From: JAHJQZ01 sp963676075
GTDB lineage: Bacteria > Pseudomonadota > Alphaproteobacteria > Rhizobiales > Devosiaceae
Assembly: GCA_963676075.2 (NCBI GenBank)
Contig: CAXXNZ010000031.1
Span: 124,001 to 188,000 of the forward strand
Reading direction: 5' to 3'
Length of the DNA stretch: 64,000 nucleotides
Below the pieces are notes generated by a model. The model did no database searches. It was not told the DNA's origin and worked only from the letters and a program-made list of their open reading frames with translations. Positions 1 to 9,294 of the stretch are shown here, piece by piece; the stretch's first letter is position 1; every line of letters starts with the position of its first letter. The translations under genes were made by a program, and so were the position numbers.

Positions 1-1188
1 ACCTTTTATCTCGGTCTTCCGCTTCCGATGGTGGCCCAGAACATGGTCAAGGGACTGGACGTCTTCGTGCTTCTGGCTGTGCCCTTCTTCGTGCTCGCCG
101 GCGACATCATGGCGGCAGGCGGCATTGCCGACAAACTCGTCAACTTTGCCAATTCCCTGATTGGATGGATGCGTGGCGGTCTTGCCATGGTCAACATCCT
201 GGCTTCGATGTTCTTCGGCGGGATTTCAGGTTCGTCGGCCGCCGATACGACGGCGATCGGCTCCATGTTGATCCCGATGATGAAGAAGAAGGGCTACGAA
301 CCCGACTTTGCGACGGCCGTGACAATTACCGGATCGGTGCAGGGCATTCTCATCCCGCCGAGCCACAACATGGTCATTTATGCACTGGCCGCTGGCGGCG
401 TCTCGATCGGCGCCCTGTTTCTGGCCGGCATGATCCCGGGCATTCTTCTCGGCATCGCACTGATGATCTACTCCTATATCGTCGCTCGGATCAGAAAGTA
501 CCCGGCGGGCGACAGGTTCAGCTTCCGAAATATGTTTCGGAGTTTCGGGAGCGCAGCGCTTGGTCTTGGCACCGTCTTGATCGTTGTCGTTGGCGTGATC
601 TCCGGCATTTTCACGGCTACGGAGTCAGCCGCGATCGCCACGGTCTATGCTTTCGTGATTACCTTCTTTGTCTACCGTCAGATCCCGTTGTCCGAGTTCT
701 GGAACATCCTGACGCGGTCGATGAAGACACTGGGCATCGTCATGCTGCTGATCGGTACCTCGACGGCATTCGGCTGGTTGCTCGCCTATCTCAAGGTTCC
801 TGCACTGGTCGCCAGCGGTATCTTCGCGATTTCGGACAATCCGATCATCATCATGCTGATCGTCAACGTGTTCCTGCTGTTCATGGGCATGTTGATGGAC
901 ATGTCGTCGCTGATTCTGATTACGACGCCGATCCTTTTGCCGATCGTTACCAAGCTCGGCATCGACCCGGTGCATTTCGGCGTCATCCTGATCCTCAACC
1001 TCGGCATTGGCCTTTTGACGCCACCGGTGGGCAGCACACTGTTCCTCGGAAGCGCAATATCGGGGGTGAGCATCGAGAAGATAACCAAGGCGACCTTGCC
1101 GTTCTTCCTTGTCATGCTCGGCATGCTGATGCTCGTCACATTCGTTCCCGAAATCTCGATGACAATGCCGAAGATTTTGATGGACTGA
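1..1188 (+). CDS. dctM: TRAP transporter large permease (DctM family), 5' end outside window
   Basis: The reading frame is open from base 1, so the gene begins upstream. About 395 residues are visible, while the family is usually near 425. The protein is a chain of hydrophobic helices with DctM hallmarks: an early GGIADKLVNFA segment, a GGISGSSAADTTAIGS loop, and the C-terminal LGIGLLTPPVGSTLF stretch. DctM is the 12-helix inner-membrane subunit that imports acids or sugar acids using the sodium or proton gradient, together with a periplasmic receptor (DctP) and a small permease (DctQ). Those partners would lie before base 1. The substrate cannot be read. The following hydrolase suggests an ester or sugar derivative, which is inference. 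Confidence 0.93.
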   Translation, partial: TFYLGLPLPMVAQNMVKGLDVFVLLAVPFFVLAGDIMAAGGIADKLVNFANSLIGWMRGGLAMVNILASMFFGGISGSSAADTTAIGSMLIPMMKKKGYEPDFATAVTITGSVQGILIPPSHNMVIYALAAGGVSIGALFLAGMIPGILLGIALMIYSYIVARIRKYPAGDRFSFRNMFRSFGSAALGLGTVLIVVVGVISGIFTATESAAIATVYAFVITFFVYRQIPLSEFWNILTRSMKTLGIVMLLIGTSTAFGWLLAYLKVPALVASGIFAISDNPIIIMLIVNVFLLFMGMLMDMSSLILITTPILLPIVTKLGIDPVHFGVILILNLGIGLLTPPVGSTLFLGSAISGVSIEKITKATLPFFLVMLGMLMLVTFVPEISMTMPKILMD

Positions 1189-1213
1189 TCGCGGACGCAC
1201 CGCACCATGCAAT

Positions 1214-1248
1214 TTGGCCCGGTAGGCGTATATTGCCTGCCGGGCCAA
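1214..1248 (+). other. Intercistronic hairpin between dctM and the hydrolase
   Basis: The arms TTGGCCCGGTAGGC (1214-1227) and GCCTGCCGGGCCAA (1235-1248) pair over 14 positions with one G-U and a 7-nt loop. No T-tract follows. It ends 21 bases before the hydrolase start. An RNA-stabilising or attenuating element between TRAP permease and hydrolase is more likely than a full terminator. Confidence 0.55.
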
Positions 1249-1269
1249 TGCGTTGAGAAAGGATCACTG

Positions 1270-2226
1270 ATGTCGAACCTCGGCAACGACCAGCAACCCA
1301 GCTCGGCGAGCTCGGTGCACGATCTTTGGCCGTCGAACGCGCCCGGAACGCCTGCGGACTTCCCGGCCGAGCTGATCACCGAGCGTTCGGATAACCGGTT
1401 CCAACCCGATCGGATGCTGACCCGCATTTCGCGCCCGGGGTTGACCGTGATCCGGCCGGATAACCCGAACGGCGCTGCCGTTATCATGGCGCCAGGCGGC
1501 GGCTATTCACATATCGTGCTCGACAAAGAGGGTCGCGAGATTGCCGACTGGCTTGGCGGCATCGGCATCACTACCTTTCTTCTGACCTACAGGCTGCCGG
1601 GCGAAGGGCACGTCAATGGTGCCGATGTTCCTTTGCAGGACGCCCAGCGCGCCATGCGGTTGGTTCGCCACAATGCGAAACATTGGGGAATCGATCCAAA
1701 GCGCATCGGCATGATGGGCGCTTCGGCGGGAGGCCACGTCACCGCATCGCTTGTCGCGAATTTCGATCGTAAGGTCTATGACGCCGTGGACGCCGCCGAC
1801 GAACAGTCGGCCCGCCCCGATTTCGCCATCCTGCTCTATCCGGTCGTGACCATGACCGCTCCATTCGCCCATGCCGGCTCGCGGCTTCTGATGCTTGGAG
1901 ATGCGCCGAGCGACGAACAGATCACGCAGTATTCTCCCGAACAGACCGTGACGGCAGCAGCACCGGAAGTTTTCATGGCGCTGTCCGATCAGGACGCTGC
2001 GGTCCCGTCGGAAAACGCGGTATTTCTCTATGGCGCCCTGCGAAGCCTGAACATTCCGGCCGAACTGCATGTTTTTCGCGACGGCGAGCATGGTTTCGGC
2101 ATTGAGCGCACGACCGGCTTGCCCGTGCGCCATTGGCCAATGCTCTGCGCGGAATGGCTGCAGCGCATTGGTATTGTAGAGGCTCTCACCGAAAGCCCGA
2201 GAGTTTATCAAGCGCGAACGCCTTGA
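1270..2226 (+). CDS. Alpha/beta hydrolase, acetyl-xylan-esterase-like
   Basis: A 318-residue cytoplasmic protein without a signal peptide. The oxyanion-hole motif GGGY lies at about residues 76-79, the nucleophile elbow GASAGGH at 150-156 (Ser152), an acidic residue in SDQDAAVP, and the catalytic His in DGEHGFG near the C terminus. This arrangement is typical of the esterase/BD-FAE-like branch, which removes acetyl or acyl groups from carbohydrate derivatives. The start was chosen because GAGAAAGGA lies 8 bases before the ATG. An in-frame ATG 63 bases upstream falls before the hairpin. The close position behind a TRAP permease suggests it processes the imported compound. The true substrate is unknown. 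Confidence 0.82.
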   Translation: MSNLGNDQQPSSASSVHDLWPSNAPGTPADFPAELITERSDNRFQPDRMLTRISRPGLTVIRPDNPNGAAVIMAPGGGYSHIVLDKEGREIADWLGGIGITTFLLTYRLPGEGHVNGADVPLQDAQRAMRLVRHNAKHWGIDPKRIGMMGASAGGHVTASLVANFDRKVYDAVDAADEQSARPDFAILLYPVVTMTAPFAHAGSRLLMLGDAPSDEQITQYSPEQTVTAAAPEVFMALSDQDAAVPSENAVFLYGALRSLNIPAELHVFRDGEHGFGIERTTGLPVRHWPMLCAEWLQRIGIVEALTESPRVYQARTP

Positions 2227-2428
2227 GCAGTGAACGGCAAGTCTTCAAAGGCCAAACATGGGCGCATTGCAGACTGACTTTTTAGAAGCCGGGATCGGGT
2301 CGTTCCACAATTGGCAGATAGGCACATCAAAGGGACCCAGGCTCGGTTGAGCCGCGGCTTGTCGAGCAACAAGTCGCATCCTTCCAGACCTGCAGTGTGC
2401 AATTCGGCAACAATCCGATTTGACGAGG

Positions 2429-2953
2429 TCAGTGAAGGACTGGCTTTGGCGAGTCTGCAATATCCCCGTGCGCACAGACGTCGATGTCTTGCAGGCATGC
2501 TGCCAGGGCGGTCGCAGCGCGGCGGGTGGCGCCGGCATTCGTGTTGAGGACGGTGGCCAGCGTGGCATCGACGATGTCGTAATCGCCTCGGCGCACACTT
2601 CTGAGGATCGCCATCATCGCCCATTCGACCGGAAAGATGCGGGTCGTGCAGCGTGGGCACGCCGGGTCGACGAAGTTGAATGGCGCCCCCCGCTCGGCCC
2701 TTAGCGCATCGAGATAGTCCGAGACCGCCAGCGCCAGCGTCAATCCGGCCTCCGGGCCGAGGTGAAAAACCGAGTCCTGCATGGCATGCCGCCAGGACTG
2801 ACCCTCGGGTTGGGCATGCGTCATGCAGAAGTGCCTCAGAAGTCGCAGCACAAGCCGTTCGAGATGATCGAGCCTGCATTGCTCAACCGTCATGACACCC
2901 ATCCGTTCGAGATCGGCATCGGTGAAATCGTGGCAGGACTTGCGGTCGGACAT
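2429..2953 (-). CDS. Hypothetical protein, last gene of the iron-uptake operon
   Basis: I do not recognise this 174-residue protein. It has no signal peptide or membrane helix. It carries a central CPRC pair after FVDPA, several other Cys and His residues (including CRLDHLERL and LRHFC), and a mostly helical, acidic-to-neutral composition. The start was chosen as the second of two adjacent ATG codons because AAGGGG lies 6 bases before it. It is on the same strand as, and about 50 bases downstream of, the first substrate-binding protein, so it is probably co-transcribed. The Cys pair could bind a metal, which is inference. Confidence 0.6.
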   Translation of the reverse strand: MSDRKSCHDFTDADLERMGVMTVEQCRLDHLERLVLRLLRHFCMTHAQPEGQSWRHAMQDSVFHLGPEAGLTLALAVSDYLDALRAERGAPFNFVDPACPRCTTRIFPVEWAMMAILRSVRRGDYDIVDATLATVLNTNAGATRRAATALAACLQDIDVCAHGDIADSPKPVLH

Positions 2954-3005
2954 CATGGTCCCCTTCCGAATTGGCCGCGCCGCCTTCGCGACGCGGCACA
3001 AGGCG

Positions 3006-3965
3006 CTAATCGGGCTTGTGTTCGAACGAGCGGCCCGAGATGTGGGAGACGATCGTGTAGGCCATGACGCCGAGGGCGTAATAGGAAGTCGCCGAGGCTT
3101 CCTCGCGCGGCATGACGATCATCTGGTTGTGGCTGCAGGCGAACAGAAAGCTGCAGAAATTGGGCATCGCCCCTTCGAGCGCTGCGTTCGCGTCGGCCGG
3201 CGTTTCGAGCTGGTCGGTGCGGTAGGTCACAAACAGGAAATCCGCGTCGAGTTCGGGCAGGGTCTCGGCGCTCATGAACTCGTAACCGTCCTCGGGGATG
3301 GCGTCGACCCGCTCGGGGAAGGTGAACCCGGCATCGCGCAGCACTTTGCCGAGTCCGCCATAGGTGTGCCAGGTGATGATCTGGTTGTTGACGCCCTGGA
3401 TGACGTTGACCGAAATCGACCCGGTATCGATCAGCCGCCTGATCTGGTCGATCTGGCCGCGATAACGGCTTTCGAGCACAGTCAGCCTGTCGGCCGTGCC
3501 GGTCAGGCCGGCGAGGATCGGGTAAAGACCGAAGGCGCCGTGCTTTCCCTCGTCGAGGATGATGGTCGGCGCGATGGCAGAGAGCTGGCCGACATCCGCC
3601 GTCTGCCAGGGTGTGGTGATGATCAGATCCGGTTCAGCTGCCGCCACCGCTTCGACATCGGCCGGCAGGTTGCCGACGAAGGCGATGTCGGAATTGTCGA
3701 AATCGACGCCGGTCAGCACCCGCGACGAGCGGATGAAGGGCGTGCCGTCCGGCAGGGTGCGCCCGTGGCTCGCGACCGGCATGACGCCAAGTTCGAGGAG
3801 CGGCACTGTAATCGCCAGATCCTGCATCGCTGCGATGCGCTGCGGGTGCGCCGGAATCTCGACCGTGCGGCCGAGATCGTCGGTGAAGCTGACGGTCTCC
3901 TGCGCGGCGGCGGGAGCCAGTGACGAAAGGGCCAGCGCGCCGGCGAAAATCAAATGTCTCAACAT
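3006..3965 (-). CDS. Periplasmic substrate-binding protein of a FecB/BtuF-type importer (copy 1)
   Basis: A 319-residue exported protein. The signal peptide ends near APAAAQ. The mature part starts with the family signature TDDLGRTVEIPAHPQRIAAM and contains DLIITTPW and GNLPADVEAVAAAEPDL, as in class III (helical-backbone) binding proteins for ferric siderophores, haem or cobalamin. There is no lipobox, so it should be soluble in the periplasm. It is clearly paralogous to the proteins at 3987-4949 and 6942-7959: all share HGR..PDG.P.IRSS and the SFGKVLRDAGF-type segment. It probably feeds the permeases at 8215-10319. The ligand cannot be read. Confidence 0.88.
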   Translation of the reverse strand: MLRHLIFAGALALSSLAPAAAQETVSFTDDLGRTVEIPAHPQRIAAMQDLAITVPLLELGVMPVASHGRTLPDGTPFIRSSRVLTGVDFDNSDIAFVGNLPADVEAVAAAEPDLIITTPWQTADVGQLSAIAPTIILDEGKHGAFGLYPILAGLTGTADRLTVLESRYRGQIDQIRRLIDTGSISVNVIQGVNNQIITWHTYGGLGKVLRDAGFTFPERVDAIPEDGYEFMSAETLPELDADFLFVTYRTDQLETPADANAALEGAMPNFCSFLFACSHNQMIVMPREEASATSYYALGVMAYTIVSHISGRSFEHKPD

Positions 3966-3986
3966 GATCGTGGGGCTCTCCAGAAA

Positions 3987-4949
3987 TCAGTTCACAAGCG
4001 GCGCGAAGTCGCGGCCGGCCACATGGCTCGCAACAATCTGCGCCAGCACGGTCAGGGAGTCGTAGGTCGCCGAGGAGGCGATCTCGCGCGGGATGTAGAC
4101 GATCTGCCCGGTCCGGCAGGCATGCAGCGCCTCGCACCAGCTCGGCAGCACCTCGTCGAGCGCGGCGCGCGCCGTTTCCGGGCTTTCGCCCTGACTCGGC
4201 CGATAGGTCACGAAGATGAAATCGGCGTCGAAATCCGGATAGGATTCGCCGCTGAAGGTCTGCGGGTTGTTGCCCGTGATGGCATCGATCGCTGCGGGGA
4301 AGGCAAAGCCGGCATCGCGCAACACCTTGCCGAGCGAGCCATAGGTGTTCCAAACCTGCAACTGTCCCTTGTTTGCCTGGATGACGCTGACACTGATCCC
4401 TGTCGGATCGATCAGTTGCCGGATCATCCCGATTTGCGCCTGGTAGCGCGCTTCGAGCTTGTCGAGTTCATCGGCCTTTCCGACGACCTCGGCGAGCTTG
4501 CGGTAGGTGTCGAAGTCGTCCGCCGTTGAGATGTTGAACACATAGGTCGGCGCAATGGTGCGCAACTGGTCGACATCCGCCGTCTGCCAGTCGGTCGTCA
4601 GGATCAGGTCCGGTTCGAGTGCCGCCACCGCCTCGACATCCGCCGGCAGGTTGCCGACGAAGGTGATGTTCGAATTGTCAAAATCGTAGCCGGTGATGAG
4701 CTTGCCCGAGCGGATCGATTCCGTCCCGTCCGCCAGCACGCGTCCATGGCTGCCGACCGGCACCACGCCAAGTTCGAGCAAGGCCACGGTCAGCGAGGTG
4801 TCGTGCAGTGAAACAATCCGCTGCGGGTGTGCCGGCACCGCGACCTCGGTCCCCGTGTCGTCTGTCAGCGTCCGAGCCTCCTGCGCCAGCGCCGGTGTAA
4901 CGAGAAGCGAAAACGCCAGAAAAGGTCCGGCGAGGCGTTGCAGCATCAT
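3987..4949 (-). CDS. Periplasmic substrate-binding protein of a FecB/BtuF-type importer (copy 2)
   Basis: A 320-residue exported protein with a signal peptide ending near TPALAQ. Mature landmarks are LTDDTGTEVAVPAHPQRI, SHGRVLADGTESIRSG, GNLPADVEAVAALEPDLIL and YGSLGKVLRDAGF, nearly parallel to copy 1. The start ATG overlaps the stop of the upstream sucrase/ferredoxin-like gene (ATGA), which indicates translational coupling. A longer frame from a TTG upstream was rejected because it would bury the signal peptide. Copies 1 and 2 most likely arose by tandem duplication and may bind related chelates. Confidence 0.88.
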   Translation of the reverse strand: MMLQRLAGPFLAFSLLVTPALAQEARTLTDDTGTEVAVPAHPQRIVSLHDTSLTVALLELGVVPVGSHGRVLADGTESIRSGKLITGYDFDNSNITFVGNLPADVEAVAALEPDLILTTDWQTADVDQLRTIAPTYVFNISTADDFDTYRKLAEVVGKADELDKLEARYQAQIGMIRQLIDPTGISVSVIQANKGQLQVWNTYGSLGKVLRDAGFAFPAAIDAITGNNPQTFSGESYPDFDADFIFVTYRPSQGESPETARAALDEVLPSWCEALHACRTGQIVYIPREIASSATYDSLTVLAQIVASHVAGRDFAPLVN

Positions 4950-5878
4950 GCTGTCTCCTTGCAATGAGTTTGGGATTGGTCGGCGGTGAGAGTGTCCAGG
5001 CACCACCGCAATTGGCTTTTGCCGCCGTCGCCCGCGACAATCTCGCAATTGCCCTGAACGAAATAGCGCTCCGCCTTGAGACGGATGGCGAGCCGCGTGC
5101 CGTCGACCTCGGCGTCGAGCCGGCAGGTCTCTCCGTCCTCGGGGTCTTGGGGGAAATCGGCCTCGAGCATGCGAACGCGGCGCGGGGGTGCGTGGTTTTC
5201 CTCCGCCCAGCGCATGGCGGCGATCTCGGCCACCTGCACCGGCTCCGGCTGGTCGGCCCGCCCCTTATAGGTCGGCAGGAAGATGTCGTTGTTCAAAATC
5301 GCCCGCAGAAAGCCCGGCGCCTGGCCGGCCGTCATGCGTCCGTAGCGCTGGCGCTGCGGCAGCACGACAAGCGAGGCGGCGAAACGGCAGCCGCCGAGGT
5401 GTGTGGCTTGCACGATGTTGAACCGGCTCGGATCGGCGATGGCCGTCATCGCCTTATAGGTCGAAAATCCGTAGCGGGCGCAGCAGGCGTCGCGCCGACT
5501 GTCGGTGCAGCACAGGATCGTGATGCGCGGATCGACACTGCCGGCAAAGATCTCGCCGGCGACATAGGCGCGGATCGCGGCAGCGATCTCCTCCTGGGTG
5601 TCGAAATCGGCATAAACACTTTCCGGCTGCGCCATCAGCGTCGGCAGCGTGTCGGTCTCTCCCACTTTGTCGACTAGTGCAACATGCAGTCCGGCATGGC
5701 TCGCGTCGTGGACCGCCGCTGCCAACGCGGGTTCCATGTCGACCGACTCCCAGCGCGGCGTCCGCCACTTGCCGCGCGGCCAGGCGAGCATCAGCACGCG
5801 TTCCGGCAGGTGCCCCATGCCTTCAAGCGGTTCGTCCCGTTCAAGGCAAAGATCGCGGCAGAAGACATGCTTGCTCAT
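4946..5878 (-). CDS. Sucrase/ferredoxin-like family [2Fe-2S] protein (Apd1/Aim32-type)
   Basis: A 310-residue cytoplasmic protein. Its core matches the sucraseferredoxin-like family (Pfam Suc_Fer-like): a Cys-rich segment with two CX8C pairs (Cys123/124 and Cys132/133), then HLGGCRFAASL (His160, Cys164), then a YGR motif. Characterised relatives (yeast Apd1 and Aim32) hold a non-Rieske [2Fe-2S] cluster in a thioredoxin-like domain through CX8C and HX3H. Here the second His position is Cys164. The gene overlaps both neighbours by 4 bases inside the importer operon. A cytoplasmic redox protein there could help release iron from imported chelates, which is inference. Confidence 0.8.
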   Translation of the reverse strand: MSKHVFCRDLCLERDEPLEGMGHLPERVLMLAWPRGKWRTPRWESVDMEPALAAAVHDASHAGLHVALVDKVGETDTLPTLMAQPESVYADFDTQEEIAAAIRAYVAGEIFAGSVDPRITILCCTDSRRDACCARYGFSTYKAMTAIADPSRFNIVQATHLGGCRFAASLVVLPQRQRYGRMTAGQAPGFLRAILNNDIFLPTYKGRADQPEPVQVAEIAAMRWAEENHAPPRRVRMLEADFPQDPEDGETCRLDAEVDGTRLAIRLKAERYFVQGNCEIVAGDGGKSQLRWCLDTLTADQSQTHCKETA

Positions 5879-6858
5879 GGTCCCTCCGGTCGGTCATCGG
5901 CAGATGTTGCCGGGTCGCCGTCGAGCGCCGCCTCGATCATCGGCACCAGCTTATCGATGGCGTGGGGCAGGCTGAGCAGCGAGGCGTGCGAGAAGGCGCC
6001 GGTGATTTCGGGGCCGATGAACACCTCGCGCCCGTCCTGCGTCGCGGCAAGAAATGGCCGCGCTGCAATGCCGAGCACATTGTCCCAGGTGTTCGTCGTC
6101 AGCCAGATCAGCAGATCGGCATCGATGGGGGACAGGTCCTCCGGCGACAGCCATACGACGAATTCCGAACCATCCTTCATCAGGTCATCGATGCCGGTCG
6201 GGGTTTGGAAACCGAGCTGCGCCAGCAGCTGGGGGCGCACGTCATTGGAAGTATAGGCGCCGGGCCTGGCCGGGCTGTCCCAGGCATGCGCCACGGCAAC
6301 CGTCTTGCCGTTCCAGTCTGGATGCGCCTCTGCCGCTGCGGCCAGCTTGTCGTGAATGCCGCCGATGGCCTTTTTCGCCTGCGCCTCGCGCCCGATGGCA
6401 CGCCCGGTCAACAGCGCCCGCTCGTCCCAGGGCAGCGCAAAATCGCCGACGCCTTCCGGTACGGCAACGACCGGGGCGATCAGGCTCAGCTTCTCGTAGT
6501 CTTCCTCGGTGATGCCCGACCAGAGTGCGATGATGACGTCGGGGTTGGACGCAGCCACGGCCTCGAAATCGAGGTCACCGCGCAGGACAACCGGATCAGC
6601 CACAAGCAGCGGTTCGGCCCAGGGCCAGACGATACGTGGATAGTCCCCATACCAGTAGCGGATCGCAACCGGCTGGACCCCGAGCGCCAATAGATCGTCG
6701 GCGCCGGCATAGTCCACGGTGGCGATGCGCTCGGGCTGCTCCGCAATGATCGTCGTGCCAAACTTGTGGTCAATTTCGAGCGGGAAGTCCTGAGCGAGTG
6801 CCGGCGTGGCGGCAAACAGAGCGGCAGCCAGTGCGGCGCCGACAAGACGATGGGGCAT
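5875..6858 (-). CDS. Periplasmic iron-siderophore-type substrate-binding protein (FepB-like, divergent copy)
   Basis: A 327-residue exported protein with a signal peptide ending at TPALAQ. The mature part has FGTTIIAEQPERIATV, an ALGVQPVAIRYWYGDY segment, NPDVIIALWSGI and the C-terminal ARPFLAA..DGREVFIGPEI typical of FepB-like proteins. It is only distantly related to the other binding proteins of this operon, so it probably binds a different ligand. The start was chosen at the ATG with AAGGAA 8 bases upstream, which leaves a clean signal peptide. A longer in-frame upstream extension is very Arg-rich and unconvincing. Its stop overlaps the start of the ferredoxin-like gene. Confidence 0.87.
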   Translation of the reverse strand: MPHRLVGAALAAALFAATPALAQDFPLEIDHKFGTTIIAEQPERIATVDYAGADDLLALGVQPVAIRYWYGDYPRIVWPWAEPLLVADPVVLRGDLDFEAVAASNPDVIIALWSGITEEDYEKLSLIAPVVAVPEGVGDFALPWDERALLTGRAIGREAQAKKAIGGIHDKLAAAAEAHPDWNGKTVAVAHAWDSPARPGAYTSNDVRPQLLAQLGFQTPTGIDDLMKDGSEFVVWLSPEDLSPIDADLLIWLTTNTWDNVLGIAARPFLAATQDGREVFIGPEITGAFSHASLLSLPHAIDKLVPMIEAALDGDPATSADDRPEGP

Positions 6859-6941
6859 AGGAATGTTCCTTGTGAGGGCGGATTGCATTCGGAAAATGTT
6901 TTGGGGAACGGACCCCGCGCGGGTGGCGCTCGAACGGCGGC

Positions 6942-7959
6942 TCACCGTTCCGGCGGTGGGAAGTCCAGAGTGCCGAACGCGGTCGTCAGGGCGTAGGCGA
7001 TCATGGTCGCGCCGACATAGGACGTGGCCCAGCCTTCGGCGCGCGGCATGACGACGATCCGGTGTTCCTGGCAGGCTTTGAGATAGTCGCAATAGCCCGG
7101 CAGCGCCGCCTCAAGCTCCGCATTGGCAGTTGCCGGCGTCTCGCCCTCGTCTGCGCGGTAGCTGACCAGAACGACATCGGCATCGAGCTGGGGCAGCATT
7201 TCGGCGCTGAGCTGTTCGGACGTCCCTTCCGGAATGCTCTCGATCAGGTCGGGCAAGGCGAAGCCGGCATCGCGCAGCACCTTGCCGAAGGAGGAATAGG
7301 GATTCCACACCGACAGGTTGCCGTTCTGTGCATGAAAGGCGCTGACGGTGATGCCGGTCCCCGCAATGCGCCGCAATTGCGCGATCTGGGCCTCGTAACG
7401 GGCCTTGAGATTCGCAAGATGACCGGTCGTTCCGGTCAGGTCGGCGAGCAGGTCGTAAAGCGCAAAATCGTCACGGATGCCGGTCCGCGTGTCGAGCACG
7501 ATGGTCGGCGCGATGGTTTCGAGCTGCGCGATCTCGGCTTTCTGCCAGGTCGTCGTGATGATGAGATCGGGCGCAATCTTGGAGACAATCTCGACATCGA
7601 CAGGATTGTTACCGAGATCGGCGATGCCGTTGGCGGCAAACTCCTCTCCGGTTAGCAGCCGCGATGAGCGGATCATAGGTGAACCATCCGGACCGGGCCG
7701 GCCATGACTGGCGACGACCGGAGCGCCGAGCTCCAGAAGCGGTACGGTCAGCTCGATATCGTGAAGCGCCGCGATGCGTCTCGGGTTGACCGGTACCTCG
7801 ACCGAACGTCCGAGGTCGTCAGTGAATGTGCGCGTCTGATTGGCGAGCACGGGGCGCGGCAACGCCGAGGCTCAGCACGGCGAGCAGAATTGCGGCAAGA
7901 TACGAAAGCGAAACGGAGGCACCGGCCGTTGTGCGGCGCGGCGTAAAATAGTGCAGCAT
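6942..7959 (-). pseudogene. Substrate-binding protein (copy 3) with a frameshift between signal peptide and mature domain
   Basis: The mature domain is intact in one frame (about 7862 down to 6942): TFTDDLGRSVEVPVNPRRI, HGRPGPDGSPMIRSS and SFGKVLRDAGF, parallel to copies 1 and 2. Its signal peptide is in another frame. An ATG at 7959 with GAGG just upstream starts MLHYFTPRRTT, then a hydrophobic core (YLAAILLAVLSLGVA), and then runs out of frame near 7850-7865. The downstream codons sit one base later than the upstream frame, so one inserted base or two lost bases explain it. As sequenced, the binding protein would not be exported. A sequencing error or programmed slippage is also possible. 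The rest looks functional. Confidence 0.72.
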
Positions 7960-8214
7960 GTGATCCTCAGCCCGGTTCAAGGTCGGGTGTTCGGTGTGCC
8001 GCCGATGAAGGGGACAAACGTCACATGGCGCGGCGGCAACGGCCGGCGCATGTCGCACGAATGAGCCTCATCCAATCAACGGAGTTCAAGGGTCCGTCAT
8101 CGAGATGACGCGCCGAACATAGCCAAGGATGTGTTTGAAACCAAAGGATTTTCCACTTGTTTGGAGCGGTTCGAAACTGTTCGGCCAAGTGACTGAAATC
8201 GGAGAGTTTTATTC

Positions 8215-9294
8215 TCAGGCATTTTGCCGCGCTGCGGTGCTCCACAACAGGTAGACGAAGACCGGCACACCGATGATGGCGGTGACGATGCCGGCGGGAA
8301 TCTGGATCGGTGCGAACAGCGCCCGCCCGGCGAGGTCCGCTCCGGCCACCAGAAACGCCCCGGTCAGACCGGTCATTACCAGCGTCAGCCCGACACCGGC
8401 ACGCGCCAGTCGCCGCGCCGCGTGCGGGGCAATGAGTCCAACGAAACCAAGGGGTCCGACGACCGCCGTTGCCATGGCGGCAAGCGCCACGGACAGCGTA
8501 ATAAGCGCATAGCGCGACAAGCGCACCGCTGCGCCGAGGCCGATGGCCGTGTCCTCGCCGAGCTGCAGGGCTGCGACCGGTCGGCTCAGCGCGATCAGCG
8601 CCGGCGCCAGCACACCCAGCGCACCTGCCAACAGCCAGACATCAGACCATGAAGCGGCGTTGATCGAGCCGGCAAGCCATGCCAGCGCCGCCGAGGCGCG
8701 GTTGATGTCGCCATAGGTCAAAAGCGCCGTTGTCAGCGCGCTCATGAACGCAGCAACGCCGATGCCAAGGAGGATGAAGCTGATCGAACTGCCATGCCGC
8801 CGCCCGCCTGAGGACAGCACCTGCACAAGCGTCGCCGTGAGCAATGCTCCGACAAAAGCCGCAGGCGGTCTCAGTCCCGGCGTTACCTCGGGAAAGGCAA
8901 TGATCAGCGTCACCACCGCCAGTGCGGCCCCCTGGCTGACCCCGACGAGTGAAGGATCTGCAAGGCCGTTGCGGGTCACGTTTTGCAAGGCTGCGCCGGA
9001 AAGCGCCATCATCGCTCCGACCATGGCGGCAACCAGCATGCGCGGCAGGCGGAACTCCCAGACGACATTGTCGATGGCGGTTGAAACCGTAGCGCCCGTA
9101 AGGGTTTGCAGGACGTCGCCCCAGGCGACGCCGTAGCTGCCGGTGACGATGCTGATGAGGAACAAGACTACCAATCCAGCGAGGAGCAGAGCGATGACGG
9201 CGAGCGCCCGTACCGGCAGCCGGAGCGCGATCCGTTCACCGAACGCCCGCAGCACCCAATGCGTGGCAGGAGCTTTGGTCAAACCGCCGCTCAT
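8215..9294 (-). CDS. FecCD-family ABC permease (second subunit)
   Basis: A 359-residue membrane protein with about nine to ten hydrophobic helices. Family signatures are FRLPRMLVAAMVGAMMALSGAALQ, NGLADPSLVGVSQGAA and the coupling segment GPLGFVGLIAPHAARRL. Together with the adjacent permease it would form the heterodimeric channel of a BtuC/FhuB-type importer for ferric siderophores, haem or cobalamin. Its start overlaps the stop of the upstream permease by 4 bases. About 255 bases separate it from the frameshifted binding-protein gene downstream, so that block may also have its own promoter. Confidence 0.92.
   Translation of the reverse strand: MSGGLTKAPATHWVLRAFGERIALRLPVRALAVIALLLAGLVVLFLISIVTGSYGVAWGDVLQTLTGATVSTAIDNVVWEFRLPRMLVAAMVGAMMALSGAALQNVTRNGLADPSLVGVSQGAALAVVTLIIAFPEVTPGLRPPAAFVGALLTATLVQVLSSGGRRHGSSISFILLGIGVAAFMSALTTALLTYGDINRASAALAWLAGSINAASWSDVWLLAGALGVLAPALIALSRPVAALQLGEDTAIGLGAAVRLSRYALITLSVALAAMATAVVGPLGFVGLIAPHAARRLARAGVGLTLVMTGLTGAFLVAGADLAGRALFAPIQIPAGIVTAIIGVPVFVYLLWSTAARQNA

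Noticed and set aside
8021..8245. Small frame between the permease and the frameshifted binding protein
   Set aside because: It has no coding character, and the sequence fits a promoter or leader region better.
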